Below are positions 35,106 to 43,600 of a stretch of DNA of 64,000 nt, piece after piece. The notes below the pieces were generated by a model. It saw only the letters and a program-made list of their open reading frames with translations, was not told where the DNA came from and made no database searches. The first letter of the stretch is position 1, and the number at the start of each line of letters is the position of its first letter. Source of the DNA: Chitinophaga oryzae (GTDB lineage: Bacteria; Bacteroidota; Bacteroidia; Chitinophagales; Chitinophagaceae); contig NZ_CP051204.2 of NCBI RefSeq assembly GCF_012516375.2, positions 6,882,001 to 6,946,000 of the forward strand. The letters are read 5' to 3'. A program made the position numbers and the translations under genes.

Positions 35106-36302
35106 ATGTCGAAACAGAACTTCACTAAACCAAAAATTTTCGACCACGACGGTGACATGTCACTGTCGTGGTTTGTTTATTTCCGGCATACCAACCCCGA
35201 AACAGGTGTCCGGAAACAATTCCGTTACAAAAAGGGTATCAACTATTTCTTTACACGGGAGGAACGGCGCCGAGAAGCCGGCGCACTGGCCAAAGAACTG
35301 TACGAGTTGCTAAAAGGCGGCTGGAACCCGTGGAAAAACGAAGTGGAACATCCCCAAAAAACGCTACTGCAGCTCTGTGAGGAAATGTGGAAGCTGAAAA
35401 AATCTGGCCTCGAAGAAGAGAGTAAGCGAACCTATCTGTATAAATATCGACACTGGACCTCCTGGTTAGAGAAAACTGGTTATGAGAATTTTTCGCCAAC
35501 CGAATTCGGGGTCAAGCATGCGTTTGAATACCTAGATCATTGCACGAAATGCGGATATGACGGCGCATATTTCAATTCCTACCGGGAAATGGCTTACTCC
35601 TTAATGAATATGCTCACGGAGCGAGAACATATTAAGACCAATCCCTTTAGTAAAACTAAAGGGAAGAAAAAGGCTGAGGGAAGCTCAGTAACTTTTACTC
35701 AGGCTCAGGTAAGATTGGTCCGTAATTACCTATCTCGTAAATACCCGGACACGCTAGCCGTATTTTGTGATTATATCTACTATACCTTTATGAGGCCTTT
35801 GGAGTTAACACAACTTCAGATAAAGCACTTTGATTTTGATAGATATCGAATAAAGCTTCCCCCAGAAATTTCTAAAAATGATCGAAGCAGAGTTATCATA
35901 ATGCCACCGGCTCTCCGAAAACATGCTCGTGAACTGCGAAAGAATTTGCCGAAGATATATGCCAGATATAACAGGGAATATCCGAATACAAGACTTGAAG
36001 ATTATTACATATTTGGAATATATAAACGGGGCTTCGGGCCACAGCCGAGCCCAAGGCCTTATAAGCGGCGCGATAGCCTTACCACAATGTTCAGAGAGAA
36101 GGTCCGGAAGCCGCTCCGCCTGCCCAAAGAACTCACCCCGTATGTCTTTAAGCACACCGGTGTTGACTCTGCTCTTGACTCCGGCTTAAGCATCACTTCC
36201 ACGATGAAACAGACAGGGCACAAATCACTCAAAAGTTTTCAAGCGTATCTCCGAAGTCTTAAGAGGCCAGACAACCCAGCATTTGAGACAGCCTCATTTT
36301 AA
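35106..36302 (+). CDS. int: Tyrosine recombinase (phage integrase)
   Basis: A 398-residue site-specific recombinase. The start at 35106 is chosen because the longer frame begins within the tRNA. The N-terminal region (about 1-90) is an arm-binding part, followed by a SAM-like core-binding domain (about 95-200). The catalytic domain shows the first Arg in FMRPLELTQLQ (about 238), a Lys-His-Thr box (YVFKHTGVDSAL, about 345) in which the usual His-x-Leu-Arg is Tyr-Val-Phe-Lys, a TGHKSL segment and the nucleophile Tyr in FQAYLRS (about 385). The Lys variant is, from memory, common in Bacteroidota integrases. It faces away from tRNA-Leu and would integrate and excise this prophage there. Confidence 0.95.
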   Translation: MSKQNFTKPKIFDHDGDMSLSWFVYFRHTNPETGVRKQFRYKKGINYFFTREERRREAGALAKELYELLKGGWNPWKNEVEHPQKTLLQLCEEMWKLKKSGLEEESKRTYLYKYRHWTSWLEKTGYENFSPTEFGVKHAFEYLDHCTKCGYDGAYFNSYREMAYSLMNMLTEREHIKTNPFSKTKGKKKAEGSSVTFTQAQVRLVRNYLSRKYPDTLAVFCDYIYYTFMRPLELTQLQIKHFDFDRYRIKLPPEISKNDRSRVIIMPPALRKHARELRKNLPKIYARYNREYPNTRLEDYYIFGIYKRGFGPQPSPRPYKRRDSLTTMFREKVRKPLRLPKELTPYVFKHTGVDSALDSGLSITSTMKQTGHKSLKSFQAYLRSLKRPDNPAFETASF

Positions 36303-36306
36303 ATCA

Positions 36307-36329
36307 AAGCCCCGTCCAAAGCGGGGCTT
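36307..36329. terminator. Bidirectional terminator between int and the next gene
   Basis: AAGCCCCG (36307-36314) pairs with CGGGGCTT (36322-36329) across 7 bases. T-rich sequence follows on both strands. It lies 5 bases after the integrase stop. Confidence 0.8.
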
Positions 36330-37059
36330 ATCCATTTTTCAAATCGTTTTGACGGAGGTGCTCCTGCAGCCACCGGCCGGCAGCTCGGGTGTCTGACTCT
36401 GTGGTATCTTTTCCCGCAACCAAAAACAACCCCCAGTTGATACCAGCATAGGCGAACAGGACGTCTTTTGGATCTTTCGGATGAGTGACTTTCCATATCG
36501 CATACCGAATATTACGAAAGAGATAGCAGCAATCCCAAACCAAGTAATAGAGTTGCTCAGGATACGGTAGACGCTCATTATACCGCTGCATCTTTCCATA
36601 ACTCCGACCCTTTCTGGTTTCTTCCTCTGTTACAACTGAAACTTCCATATCTGGCATCAGTCGGTATGTTAGTTTAAGAGGTGGCAACGGCTCGTCTCCC
36701 GCGCGACGCAACGGCTCCCTGAATAGCACCAGCCAAATTTCCTGTAATTCATGTACATACTGTATGGCTACCTTCGTATCTGCCTCACCGATAACTATAT
36801 TCCAGCCCCTGTCAGTGGGGTTTTTCTTTAGCCAGAGACGCCTTTGCCCGTTTGCCGTGTATTTTTCAAACTCTCCAAACTTCGAATCTCTCACCGAACT
36901 AAACCCCAGCATATAAAGCTCGTTATTTTCTAATAGAATCGGAACTAGGTCATGCCTCATAACATGTAGGAATGGGATGTGTATCTCCTGAATACGAATA
37001 ACAGCCCCACTATATTTAAAATACGATCCCTCTTTTATCTGCTCTAGCTCCACTGGCAT
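36328..37059 (-). CDS. Phage accessory protein of unknown function
   Basis: A 243-residue soluble protein in the lysogenic-control end of the prophage, between integrase and repressor. The N-terminus (EQIKEGSYFKYSGAVIRIQEI) and the middle (KVAIQYVHELQEIWLVLF) resemble, by memory, a domain that is common in Bacteroidota phage and transposon hypothetical proteins, where a Leu-His-Gln-Leu-Gln-Asn-Leu-Tyr segment recurs. The C-terminal 80 residues (YLVWDCCYLFRNIRYAIWK) appear additional. No catalytic motif is visible. The location is typical of morons that act during lysogeny, for example superinfection exclusion or defence, but nothing in the sequence proves it. Confidence 0.75.
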   Translation of the reverse strand: MPVELEQIKEGSYFKYSGAVIRIQEIHIPFLHVMRHDLVPILLENNELYMLGFSSVRDSKFGEFEKYTANGQRRLWLKKNPTDRGWNIVIGEADTKVAIQYVHELQEIWLVLFREPLRRAGDEPLPPLKLTYRLMPDMEVSVVTEEETRKGRSYGKMQRYNERLPYPEQLYYLVWDCCYLFRNIRYAIWKVTHPKDPKDVLFAYAGINWGLFLVAGKDTTESDTRAAGRWLQEHLRQNDLKNG

Positions 37060-37098
37060 AAAAAACTAATATTTTTAGCAATACAAATAACAAAAAAG

Positions 37099-37137
37099 GC
37101 CTCAGAAAACTGCTATAAATAGACGGTTTCCTGAGGC
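37099..37137 (-). terminator. Terminator of the repressor-like gene
   Basis: On the minus strand GCCTCAG-G-AAAC pairs with GTTT-T-CTGAGGC, and CTTTTTTG follows. It is 51 bases after the stop of the XRE gene. Confidence 0.8.
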
Positions 37138-37187
37138 ACAACTATTAGAATATGTCAGTTCAAAAATACTAAAAAAATTAGTATTTT

Positions 37188-37412
37188 CTACTTAAAATAA
37201 AATAATTCGCCAGGGTGTTTATTTAGGGCACGAGCCAACACCTCAACAGTGGAGATAGTCGTGTTCACCTCACCTCTCTCGATTTTTCCGAGGGCGGTTT
37301 CGTCTATTCCTGCTGCAACTGCGACATCAAGTCGCGTGCGACCTTGCTCCTTCCTTATTCTGCGGAGATTTAAACCAAACTGCTTTATATATTCTGGGTT
37401 ACGGATATTCAC
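37188..37412 (-). CDS. XRE-family helix-turn-helix regulator (prophage repressor-like)
   Basis: The 74-residue protein is essentially one HTH_3 domain: FGLNLRRIRKEQGRTRLDVAVAAGIDETALGKIERGEVNTTISTVEVLARALNKHPGELF. It has no C-terminal cleavage or dimerisation domain, so control by LexA-type self-cleavage is not expected. It faces leftward from a divergent region that contains a perfect 16-bp palindrome 35 bases upstream, the likely operator. It probably sets the lysogenic state or regulates integration genes. Confidence 0.88.
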   Translation of the reverse strand: MNIRNPEYIKQFGLNLRRIRKEQGRTRLDVAVAAGIDETALGKIERGEVNTTISTVEVLARALNKHPGELFYFK

Positions 37413-37446
37413 GCTGGCAAGGTGCGGCAGAAAGGCACGACAAAAT

Positions 37447-37462
37447 AATGCATATATGCATT
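37447..37462. promoter_or_regulatory. Perfect palindromic operator AATGCATATATGCATT
   Basis: The two 8-base halves are exact complements. The site lies 35 bases upstream of the XRE start and 28 bases before a rightward TATCTTTG element (37490-37497). A leftward near-match -7 box (TATTTTG, complement of 37441-37447) touches its edge. It is well placed to control both directions. Confidence 0.7.
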
Positions 37463-37502
37463 GTTTTCATAAAATTTCGTATATTCGGCTATCTTTGCCT
37501 CC

Positions 37503-37685
37503 CCAAAGAAATTTCAGAGGCATCGCTTTTTACCTATCCAGACCCGGCAAATTGATGGAAATAGGATAAAGAGTGAGGCCCGCCACCTTCGTGCGCGGGC
37601 TCTTCTTGTCCATTTCCAACCTCGCCGGGTCTGGGTGGCAAGTTGAGTTCCGCGCCTTTTTTTCTTCTTCCAGCGCGGTTTTTAT
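37503..37685 (+). ncRNA. Candidate structured small RNA or attenuated leader
   Basis: Downstream of a TATCTTTG promoter element (37490-37497) lies a long hairpin made of nested perfect stems: CCAGACCCGGC (37538-37548) with GCCGGGTCTGG (37624-37634), TGGAAAT (37556-37562) with ATTTCCA (37612-37618), and GAGGCCCGC (37575-37583) with GCGGGCTC (37595-37602). A terminator-like hairpin follows (CCGCGC 37650-37655 with GCGCGG 37673-37678, then TTTTTATT). The result would be an RNA of about 180 bases ending 20-25 bases before the receiver gene. It may be a free sRNA or a leader that attenuates that gene. No known RNA family was recognised; a 6S-like long hairpin is a possibility by shape only. Confidence 0.5.
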
Positions 37686-37706
37686 TAAGAATAAAGACCC
37701 AAACTC

Positions 37707-38135
37707 ATGTCCCGAGTCCACAAAGCAAGCACCCAAAAAAGAACAATCCGCGCCGTCTGGGTAGATGATGATAACTTTTACCTGAAATGGCTTCTTCCTG
37801 AAATGTATAAGATTGCGGGAAAGCATCTTATTATAAAAGAATTCAATACTTCTACTCTAGCGTTAATACAGATTCGGGACTTCCCTCCAGACATTGTACT
37901 TACCAACCTAATTATGCCGCAGCCTGATGGTATAGAATTTATTAAACTAATTCGAGAGTTTAACAAACAGATTCCCATTGTAGTGGTTTCCGCTCGGTTC
38001 AATCCTAAAATATTACGGGATGTTAGAAACGCTGGGGCGAACTCATTCTTTTTTAAAAAAGACATGAACCTTAATATATTGTCCGCAAAAATTGACATAT
38101 TAACCTCCGGCCGGAACCACGCCGCAGCGCGATAA
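37707..38135 (+). CDS. Stand-alone receiver-domain protein with Asn in place of the phospho-acceptor Asp
   Basis: A 142-residue CheY-like receiver. The acidic pocket is kept (VDDD, residues 19-22), as are the conserved Ser95 (VVVSA) and Lys117 or Lys118 (FFFKKD). At the phosphorylation position the sequence is DIVLTNLIMPQPDG, giving Asn67 instead of Asp. It is therefore probably a pseudo-receiver that does not take phosphate in the normal way. No output domain is fused. It lies in the prophage control region downstream of the candidate RNA. It could bind a host kinase or regulator as an anti-factor; this is inference. Confidence 0.82.
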   Translation: MSRVHKASTQKRTIRAVWVDDDNFYLKWLLPEMYKIAGKHLIIKEFNTSTLALIQIRDFPPDIVLTNLIMPQPDGIEFIKLIREFNKQIPIVVVSARFNPKILRDVRNAGANSFFFKKDMNLNILSAKIDILTSGRNHAAAR

Positions 38136-38213
38136 CTGGAAGAAGCAGTCTACGATGCCCGTGTCTCCTTAATTCCCCGTGCGGAATTAACCCTTAGAAA
38201 AGCTCCCTCAAAC

Positions 38214-38324
38214 ATGCACCACGACCACGACGAAGAAAAAATGTTATACCTATTTGCTATATTATTCGTGCTACCATTTCTCATATGGCTTATAGCCATT
38301 GGGAAGGAGCATGGCTGGCTCTAG
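38214..38324 (+). CDS. Small membrane peptide, 36 residues
   Basis: The frame reads MHHDHDEEKMLYLFAILFVL and then PFLIWLIAIGKEHGWL. A His/Asp-rich head precedes a single hydrophobic helix (about 11-29). It follows the receiver gene by 78 bases, after a small palindrome (TTAATTCC 38169-38176 with GGAATTAA 38183-38190). It may be a prophage membrane peptide or a chance frame. The rest of the 522-base gap 38136-38657 holds the late-operon terminator and no other convincing gene. Confidence 0.4.
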   Translation: MHHDHDEEKMLYLFAILFVLPFLIWLIAIGKEHGWL

Positions 38325-38355
38325 TATTCATCCTAACCATAAATGAATAAAAAAC

Positions 38356-38377
38356 GCCGGGGATATTGATCCCCGGC
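38356..38377 (-). terminator. Terminator of the phage late operon
   Basis: GCCGGGGAT (38356-38364) pairs with ATCCCCGGC (38369-38377) around a 4-base loop. On the minus strand it is followed by GTTTTTTATT. It faces the end of the leftward late genes, 281 bases after the last one. A second GC stem (GCCGC with GCGGC) lies just before it. Confidence 0.8.
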
Positions 38378-38657
38378 AAATAAAAAGCCGCCCTGAAGAG
38401 AGCGGCCGAGGTATCTGACATAATTTTGTTAACCCACTGCAATATAGCCACACACGGGAAGACCTCTTTATCCATTTTATTCACAAGGAATGGGTTATTC
38501 ATTTTGTTCAGAACGAAAAATACCGGATGACTATACGGCAATAATAAAATCTGCTCAGATGGGCAGGTTTTATCTTAGTGCAAGAAACCCCAGAAAAAAG
38601 GGAGACTTAAATTTCGACCAACGTAAAGGTATGCGTCCAACAGTGTATATGCGTTAA

Positions 38658-38933
38658 CTAAATATGCAGCTCAACGAAATTAATTTCTCCTGCCACCTCT
38701 TCTGTTGTGCTATCAGTTATCGCAAACACCAACCCTTCTTCAGAATCTGGAAGTTGAAAGTCTTCAAGATACCCTGCATTTGTCGCAACTGCGATGGCAA
38801 ATTGATTATTAACGTCCGTCCCATCAGAGGGCACAATATCATCTGGGCAATTAATCACCTTAAAGACTTCAGTATACTCAAAATTTCCTTGTCTTTTCGT
38901 ATAAAAAGTAACATAATACGTCATAGAAACCAT
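38658..38933 (-). CDS. Phage hypothetical protein, late-operon end
   Basis: A 91-residue acidic soluble protein (MVSMTYYVTFYTKRQGNFEY and on), last gene before the late terminator and downstream of the endolysin. The alternating hydrophobic pattern suggests beta strands. A second ATG at 38924 is possible. No family recognised. Position suggests an accessory of lysis or a lysogenic-conversion gene, without direct evidence. Confidence 0.6.
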   Translation of the reverse strand: MVSMTYYVTFYTKRQGNFEYTEVFKVINCPDDIVPSDGTDVNNQFAIAVATNAGYLEDFQLPDSEEGLVFAITDSTTEEVAGEINFVELHI

Positions 38934-39064
38934 TTTCTGGGAATGTAAGGGTGAACAAGATAAAAAACAAGTTTCCAGCGTTTTTTTTTAATTTAATTTC
39001 ATAAGAATTAGCATAAAAAAATCCAGCCGTCCCACAGCTTAGCTTCAGAAAATTATTCACATAG

Positions 39065-39595
39065 TTACTTCGGAACAAACTGAGAAAAATCTGTTATAAG
39101 GCCTTTCAGCTTCTTTGCATAAGTAGGATCTGTAGCATAGTGCTTCGCCATAGCCTCTACAAACGCCACCGGATCATCGATGTGTTCAAAGGCTTCAGCG
39201 TATATCAATTCCCCACCCTTTTTCCATCTTGCGTTTTTGAGCGTGAAGCCATGGTCTCGGAAACTTTCTTCAGCGTTATCATAGGCGCGAAACCAGTCTT
39301 TGACAACGTATTCAAATTTTCCATCCTGCCGACAGGTAACACCTATCACCTCAGGGTACTTTACCCCTCTGGTTACATGGACCTCCTTGGTTTTCAACAA
39401 TTGACGCTTACCAGTCCACGATGGGCCGGCCTTTACACCAAAGAACATGTTACCCGGTGCATGATTGCCCCAACCGCTTTCTAGGGCGGCCTGAGATAAG
39501 GTAACCAGCGCGGGAACACCGGTTTCTCGTTCGCTTTTTACCGCGCTGTGGTAGTATAGGTTGAAAAAACTCTTTTTAATCTCTTCGTTCCTCAT
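39065..39595 (-). CDS. Endolysin, glucosaminidase (FlgJ/Mannosyl-glycoprotein endo-beta-N-acetylglucosaminidase type)
   Basis: The 176-residue enzyme is one glucosaminidase domain (PF01832). The segment LVTLSQAALESGWGNHAPGN contains the catalytic glutamate Glu39, and NMFFGVKAG, YVVKDWFRAYDNAEESFRDHG and HYATDPTYAKKL are all typical. It would cut the glycan strands of murein. It lacks a signal peptide, so it needs the upstream holin. Its start overlaps the spanin-like gene by 20 bases. This completes a holin, spanin, endolysin lysis cassette. Confidence 0.92.
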   Translation of the reverse strand: MRNEEIKKSFFNLYYHSAVKSERETGVPALVTLSQAALESGWGNHAPGNMFFGVKAGPSWTGKRQLLKTKEVHVTRGVKYPEVIGVTCRQDGKFEYVVKDWFRAYDNAEESFRDHGFTLKNARWKKGGELIYAEAFEHIDDPVAFVEAMAKHYATDPTYAKKLKGLITDFSQFVPK

Positions 39596-40151
39596 TTTTT
39601 TGCTTTTTTTTAAGGTATCGGTAAATAAGATACAAGGCTAGGGCCAGCACTATCGTAATCACGCCAGCTACATTGAGCCGGAAGACGGATTTATAGGAGG
39701 TAGCCGATTTCTCCATGGTCGCATTTCTTACGGCTGTCTGTTGACGTTCTTTGCCGGTTTCTGCAATGGCAATCTGCCGGTTTACCGGTGCGGCGAGCAC
39801 CTCTGCAGCCTTAGTTGCGCTGCTGGTAATAGTGTAGCCGGTAGTCTTCCCGTAGCTGTTTCGTTGTGGCCTTACAGTGGTATTCAACCACACAGCGCCG
39901 GCGGTTACCTGCTGAGAAAAGCAGACGGTATCATCAGCAGGCATGTATCCGCTAAAACCGACGGAATCCGACCGCGTGGTCACCGGCACATCAGCGATCT
40001 CCGTGATCGTTGTCAATTTGGCGTGTTGCTTCTGCACAGAACTACTACCTGTGTGCTGGCCAGTTAATTCATGCCGGTTGCTGAACTTCTTCACACAGGA
40101 ACAGCCACACACGACTGTAAATAGACCAAGTATCAAAACTCTATTTTTCAT
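39576..40151 (-). CDS. Spanin-like protein with lipobox and C-terminal membrane anchor (u-spanin candidate)
   Basis: A 191-residue protein. The N-terminus MKNRVLILGLFTVVCGCSC is an export signal with a lipobox; Cys17 (Val-Cys-Gly-Cys) is the best acylation site. The middle is hydrophilic and extended (about 20-154). The C-terminus has one membrane segment (about 159-180) followed by a basic tail (LKKKQKNEERRD). An outer-membrane lipid anchor plus an inner-membrane anchor in one chain is the layout of unimolecular spanins such as T1 gp11, which fuse the two membranes in the last step of lysis. It lies between holin and endolysin genes with overlaps to both. No sequence similarity to known spanins was recognised. 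Confidence 0.7.
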   Translation of the reverse strand: MKNRVLILGLFTVVCGCSCVKKFSNRHELTGQHTGSSSVQKQHAKLTTITEIADVPVTTRSDSVGFSGYMPADDTVCFSQQVTAGAVWLNTTVRPQRNSYGKTTGYTITSSATKAAEVLAAPVNRQIAIAETGKERQQTAVRNATMEKSATSYKSVFRLNVAGVITIVLALALYLIYRYLKKKQKNEERRD

Positions 40152-40596
40152 TTTCGGTATTTTGTACCAACCGGCTTTTCTGGATGGCCAAGGTTAACAA
40201 TTTCAGCATGGGTGCTATGAAGTAGCGCGAAAAAGGACTACTGTTGTCAATGGCATAAAGATTTTCAAAGATGGAGGTTGTCTCGATGTAAATAAGCAGC
40301 ACCAACAGTCCATCATTTACATACTGTACTACGTCGTCATGACTCAGTGAATTTCCCATAATTATTCCCACCAGAATCGCACCCGCGTACTGCGTGAATT
40401 TAACTACTGTCTTCCGATAACCGCTGGAAGTCCTGGCCTCCTTCAATACAATAGCTTTAATTACTCCAGTAACAAGATCCAGCACCATGGCCAGAAACAC
40501 CCAACCCAACAAATTAACGGAGGGAATAAACGAAAACTTAAACCCAGCCAGCACTCCGCTGGCCATCAGCAACTCGAAAGATATCTTCGTCTTCAT
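40141..40596 (-). CDS. Phage holin, family 4 type
   Basis: A 151-residue membrane protein with three to four hydrophobic segments (about 8-26, 28-50, 68-84 and 92-112). The VFLAMVLDLVTGVIKAI segment with its Asp-x-x-T-G and the later ENLYAIDNSSPF are typical of the Holin_4/toxin-secretion holin family (PF05105). It makes the inner-membrane lesion that lets the endolysin out. The C-terminus is cytoplasmic and charged. Its stop overlaps the start of the spanin-like gene by 11 bases. Confidence 0.92.
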   Translation of the reverse strand: MKTKISFELLMASGVLAGFKFSFIPSVNLLGWVFLAMVLDLVTGVIKAIVLKEARTSSGYRKTVVKFTQYAGAILVGIIMGNSLSHDDVVQYVNDGLLVLLIYIETTSIFENLYAIDNSSPFSRYFIAPMLKLLTLAIQKSRLVQNTENEK

Positions 40597-40636
40597 AATT
40601 ATAGATTAAAATCAACTTCAGGAATAAAGAATAGCA

Positions 40637-43600
40637 TTAATAAGGTTCAACGATCATCCAGGCTATTGAGGCCGAAACCCCGCTAGGTTTATTCATAGCA
40701 ATATCAAAACGATTTGCCCCTTTATACGATACCCGTGGCGCTGAAATATTGCCTAAAACATCACTATAACCATTTATTGTTAAAAAGATGAGGCTGTTTG
40801 CTGTCGCAGCTGTTGTATTAATAGTGACTTCACCTTGATTAGCGGGTATTTCAACAATGCCAGCTACCGCATCAGGCGTTCCTGTTTTTACTGCATATGA
40901 TTTAGCATTAACACCACCGCTGGCTGTAAGGGCTCCCGTAAAATTTGATGTGCCAGATACAGTTAAGGTTGACCCTACACTTACCTGACCCAACCCGTTT
41001 ACAGTCATCGGAACGCCACCAGACGCAAACACGGCAGCACCGGTATTTGTAAAAGTACCAGAGACAAATAATGTACTCGTGGGGTTTGAGGTGGTGTTAA
41101 TACCTATATTTCCTCCGATTGGATTTAAAAGAATGGGATATAACGTAGCGGTGCCGTCTTTCCTCTGTGCTTGGACAAAGCTTGTTCCGTTACCTTTGAC
41201 GCCAAAATTCAGCCCGTAAGCGTTGGGAGAATTACTAATACCGAAGGCACCGGACCATGTACCAGCAACAGGATCTAATCCGTCGCCGCCTGCGACTTCC
41301 AATTTATTTGCAGGAGATGCAGTCCCAACACCTACATTACCGGCAGCATTAATACGCATTCTTTCTGGCTGCACAGCATTACTCCCAATGGTACCGGTAT
41401 GAAAAGTCATTTCTCCAGGGGAAGTAGCAGCGCTGCCGCCTCGCAATGCTATTTCAGCTCCTCTGAAACTTCCCGCATTAGCTGCTCCACCAAGAATATT
41501 CAGTGTTCCCGTAGATACTCCTGTAGATAAAACAGGTGCAGTAAATTGTCCTGCGTTGCCGGTTCCGTTTATGCTGAATTGTGCAGTTTGAACGGAAGTA
41601 CCGTTCTTTATGAAACTCGATGAGTTATCTGTTAAATATCCCAATGCGTCAGTTCCTAATAGGCTTGCATTGGCCAAGCTGGCAAATTTATATCCGATGC
41701 CGTCAATGTCAAAAACCCTAAAATTAACGTTTGAGTTACCACCTGCGAGCCTTACAGGTAAATATGAACTTGCGGTACGATCAAAACCGTAAAGCAGAGC
41801 ATAGCCACCCGAATAGCCAACTTCAGCGGCCGGACCTATTCCGTTAGCCGTATACCATCCTCCAAAACGTCCCTGTCCAGTCAATTCCATACTGCCCAAT
41901 CCATCCAGTCGGCCGACCTGGTCAGTTCCTGCAAACCACCTAAAACTATAAGCATTCGTTCGTTGCGGAACAGAGAGCCACATGTATGGATTCCCAATGC
42001 CCATACCATAATCAACCGCGGCGGCTGATAAATTAGGCCATAAAACCATCCTGGTACCGGCGCTGCGCGTAGTGAACGATGGGGCACCTATTCCAGTAGA
42101 CGGATAACTGATTAAGTTTGACGTTGAATTGGTAAGGTTTATGCCCCCGCCAACGGAAGCGCCGCCCGTAATGTTGAAGTCAGCTGTTTGCGCACCTGTA
42201 CCATTCCGTATATAGTTTCCAGACCCGGAACCGGGGGCTGCGCCTATATCGGACAGCAGTTGCGTACCGGTCCTGTACCTTATAGCACCAGCATTGCTTA
42301 CTAAAAACTTGTCTACATTGCCAGATTCGTTGTTTATTGTTCCCAAAGTAATTTCTCCCGTGTTTCTGGCTATTTTTAACGGTGGCGTGGTAGCAGACAT
42401 TGGGCTACCAGAGTTGTCGAACCGGGTAATAACAAAATCGTTGCCGACATTCCCAGTTGCTTCGGTATTTAATTTGCCCAATCCCCACCGCCTATTAGCA
42501 GTACCGTCACTATATCCAGTTGAAGTATGCAGTGTAAAATCTACTGAGCCTGTGGGGCCATATGAATGAAGTTTGTTAGCGATAAAATCTCCGGAGATTC
42601 TACCACTTGCTGGTTGATCAGCAACAGACTGATTCTGGATATAGTTTCCACTACCTGCTGGCATATCGCTTGCTGACAATGTACCTCCAGAAATGACCCG
42701 CCCTTGTGCGTCAGTAGTTACTTTCATGTACGTACCAGCGGTACCGGTGTTCTTTAATGTAGTCGAAATTGCCGTAGTTCCGGATCCAGTTATATCACCA
42801 GATAAATTGATGGGTTGATTGCCTGTCAGATAAGCCACATTGCTTCCCGACGTGATGTGTCCTGTTGTATTAACCGAAACATTGTTGTATGTGCCAGCAG
42901 CCACACCGCTATTGACATGTGTCAAAATACCAGTTACACTATTGTATGTAAGCGGACTACTGGCAGAAAGCAGCCCTCTTACTTTAGTATAAAAGCTCGA
43001 TATATCCGCCGAATCTATAACCACCGCACCGGTGCGCCCGGCGACGGAAGTTACAGCATTGTTATTGTCTACCTTCTGGTAGACAGAACCATTTGAGATA
43101 ATCCAATCTCCAACAGCAAGCGATAACCCGAACTGTGAGCCTGCGGTGCTCACAACCCAGTAACAACCTTTGTTTCCAGCAGCAGCTGCCGCAAGCGCCG
43201 GCGTATTGGTAGCAGCATTATAGCCGCCCATATATGTTACAGCACCCAATAACGCGTCCGGTATCTGGTTCATACTCACCTTACCGCCCGCATCCAAACC
43301 TGCGACACCATTTGCAGTACCCTTCTGCGTTAAAAGGATGAAGCGGGCGTCAGCCTGCGCCGCCGTATACCTGATACGCAGGCTATCTACTAACCCAGTA
43401 GGAACAGCGAGCACACTGCCATCTGTCCGCCGAAAGAAGAACATACCAGTTGAAGGAGCATAGGAGGCAGAATCTAACGCCAACCCAAACCCGGTGGCTA
43501 TACGTTCCCACTTCGATGGCTTCTTTACATACAACTCGTTGTCTATTGGTCTAAATAAAATAGCGCCAATACTATCCTTTTCTCCTCCTTTCCATATAGT

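Noticed and set aside
38290..38541. 83-codon minus frame
   Set aside because: It runs across the strong late-operon terminator (38356-38377) and has no protein-like character.
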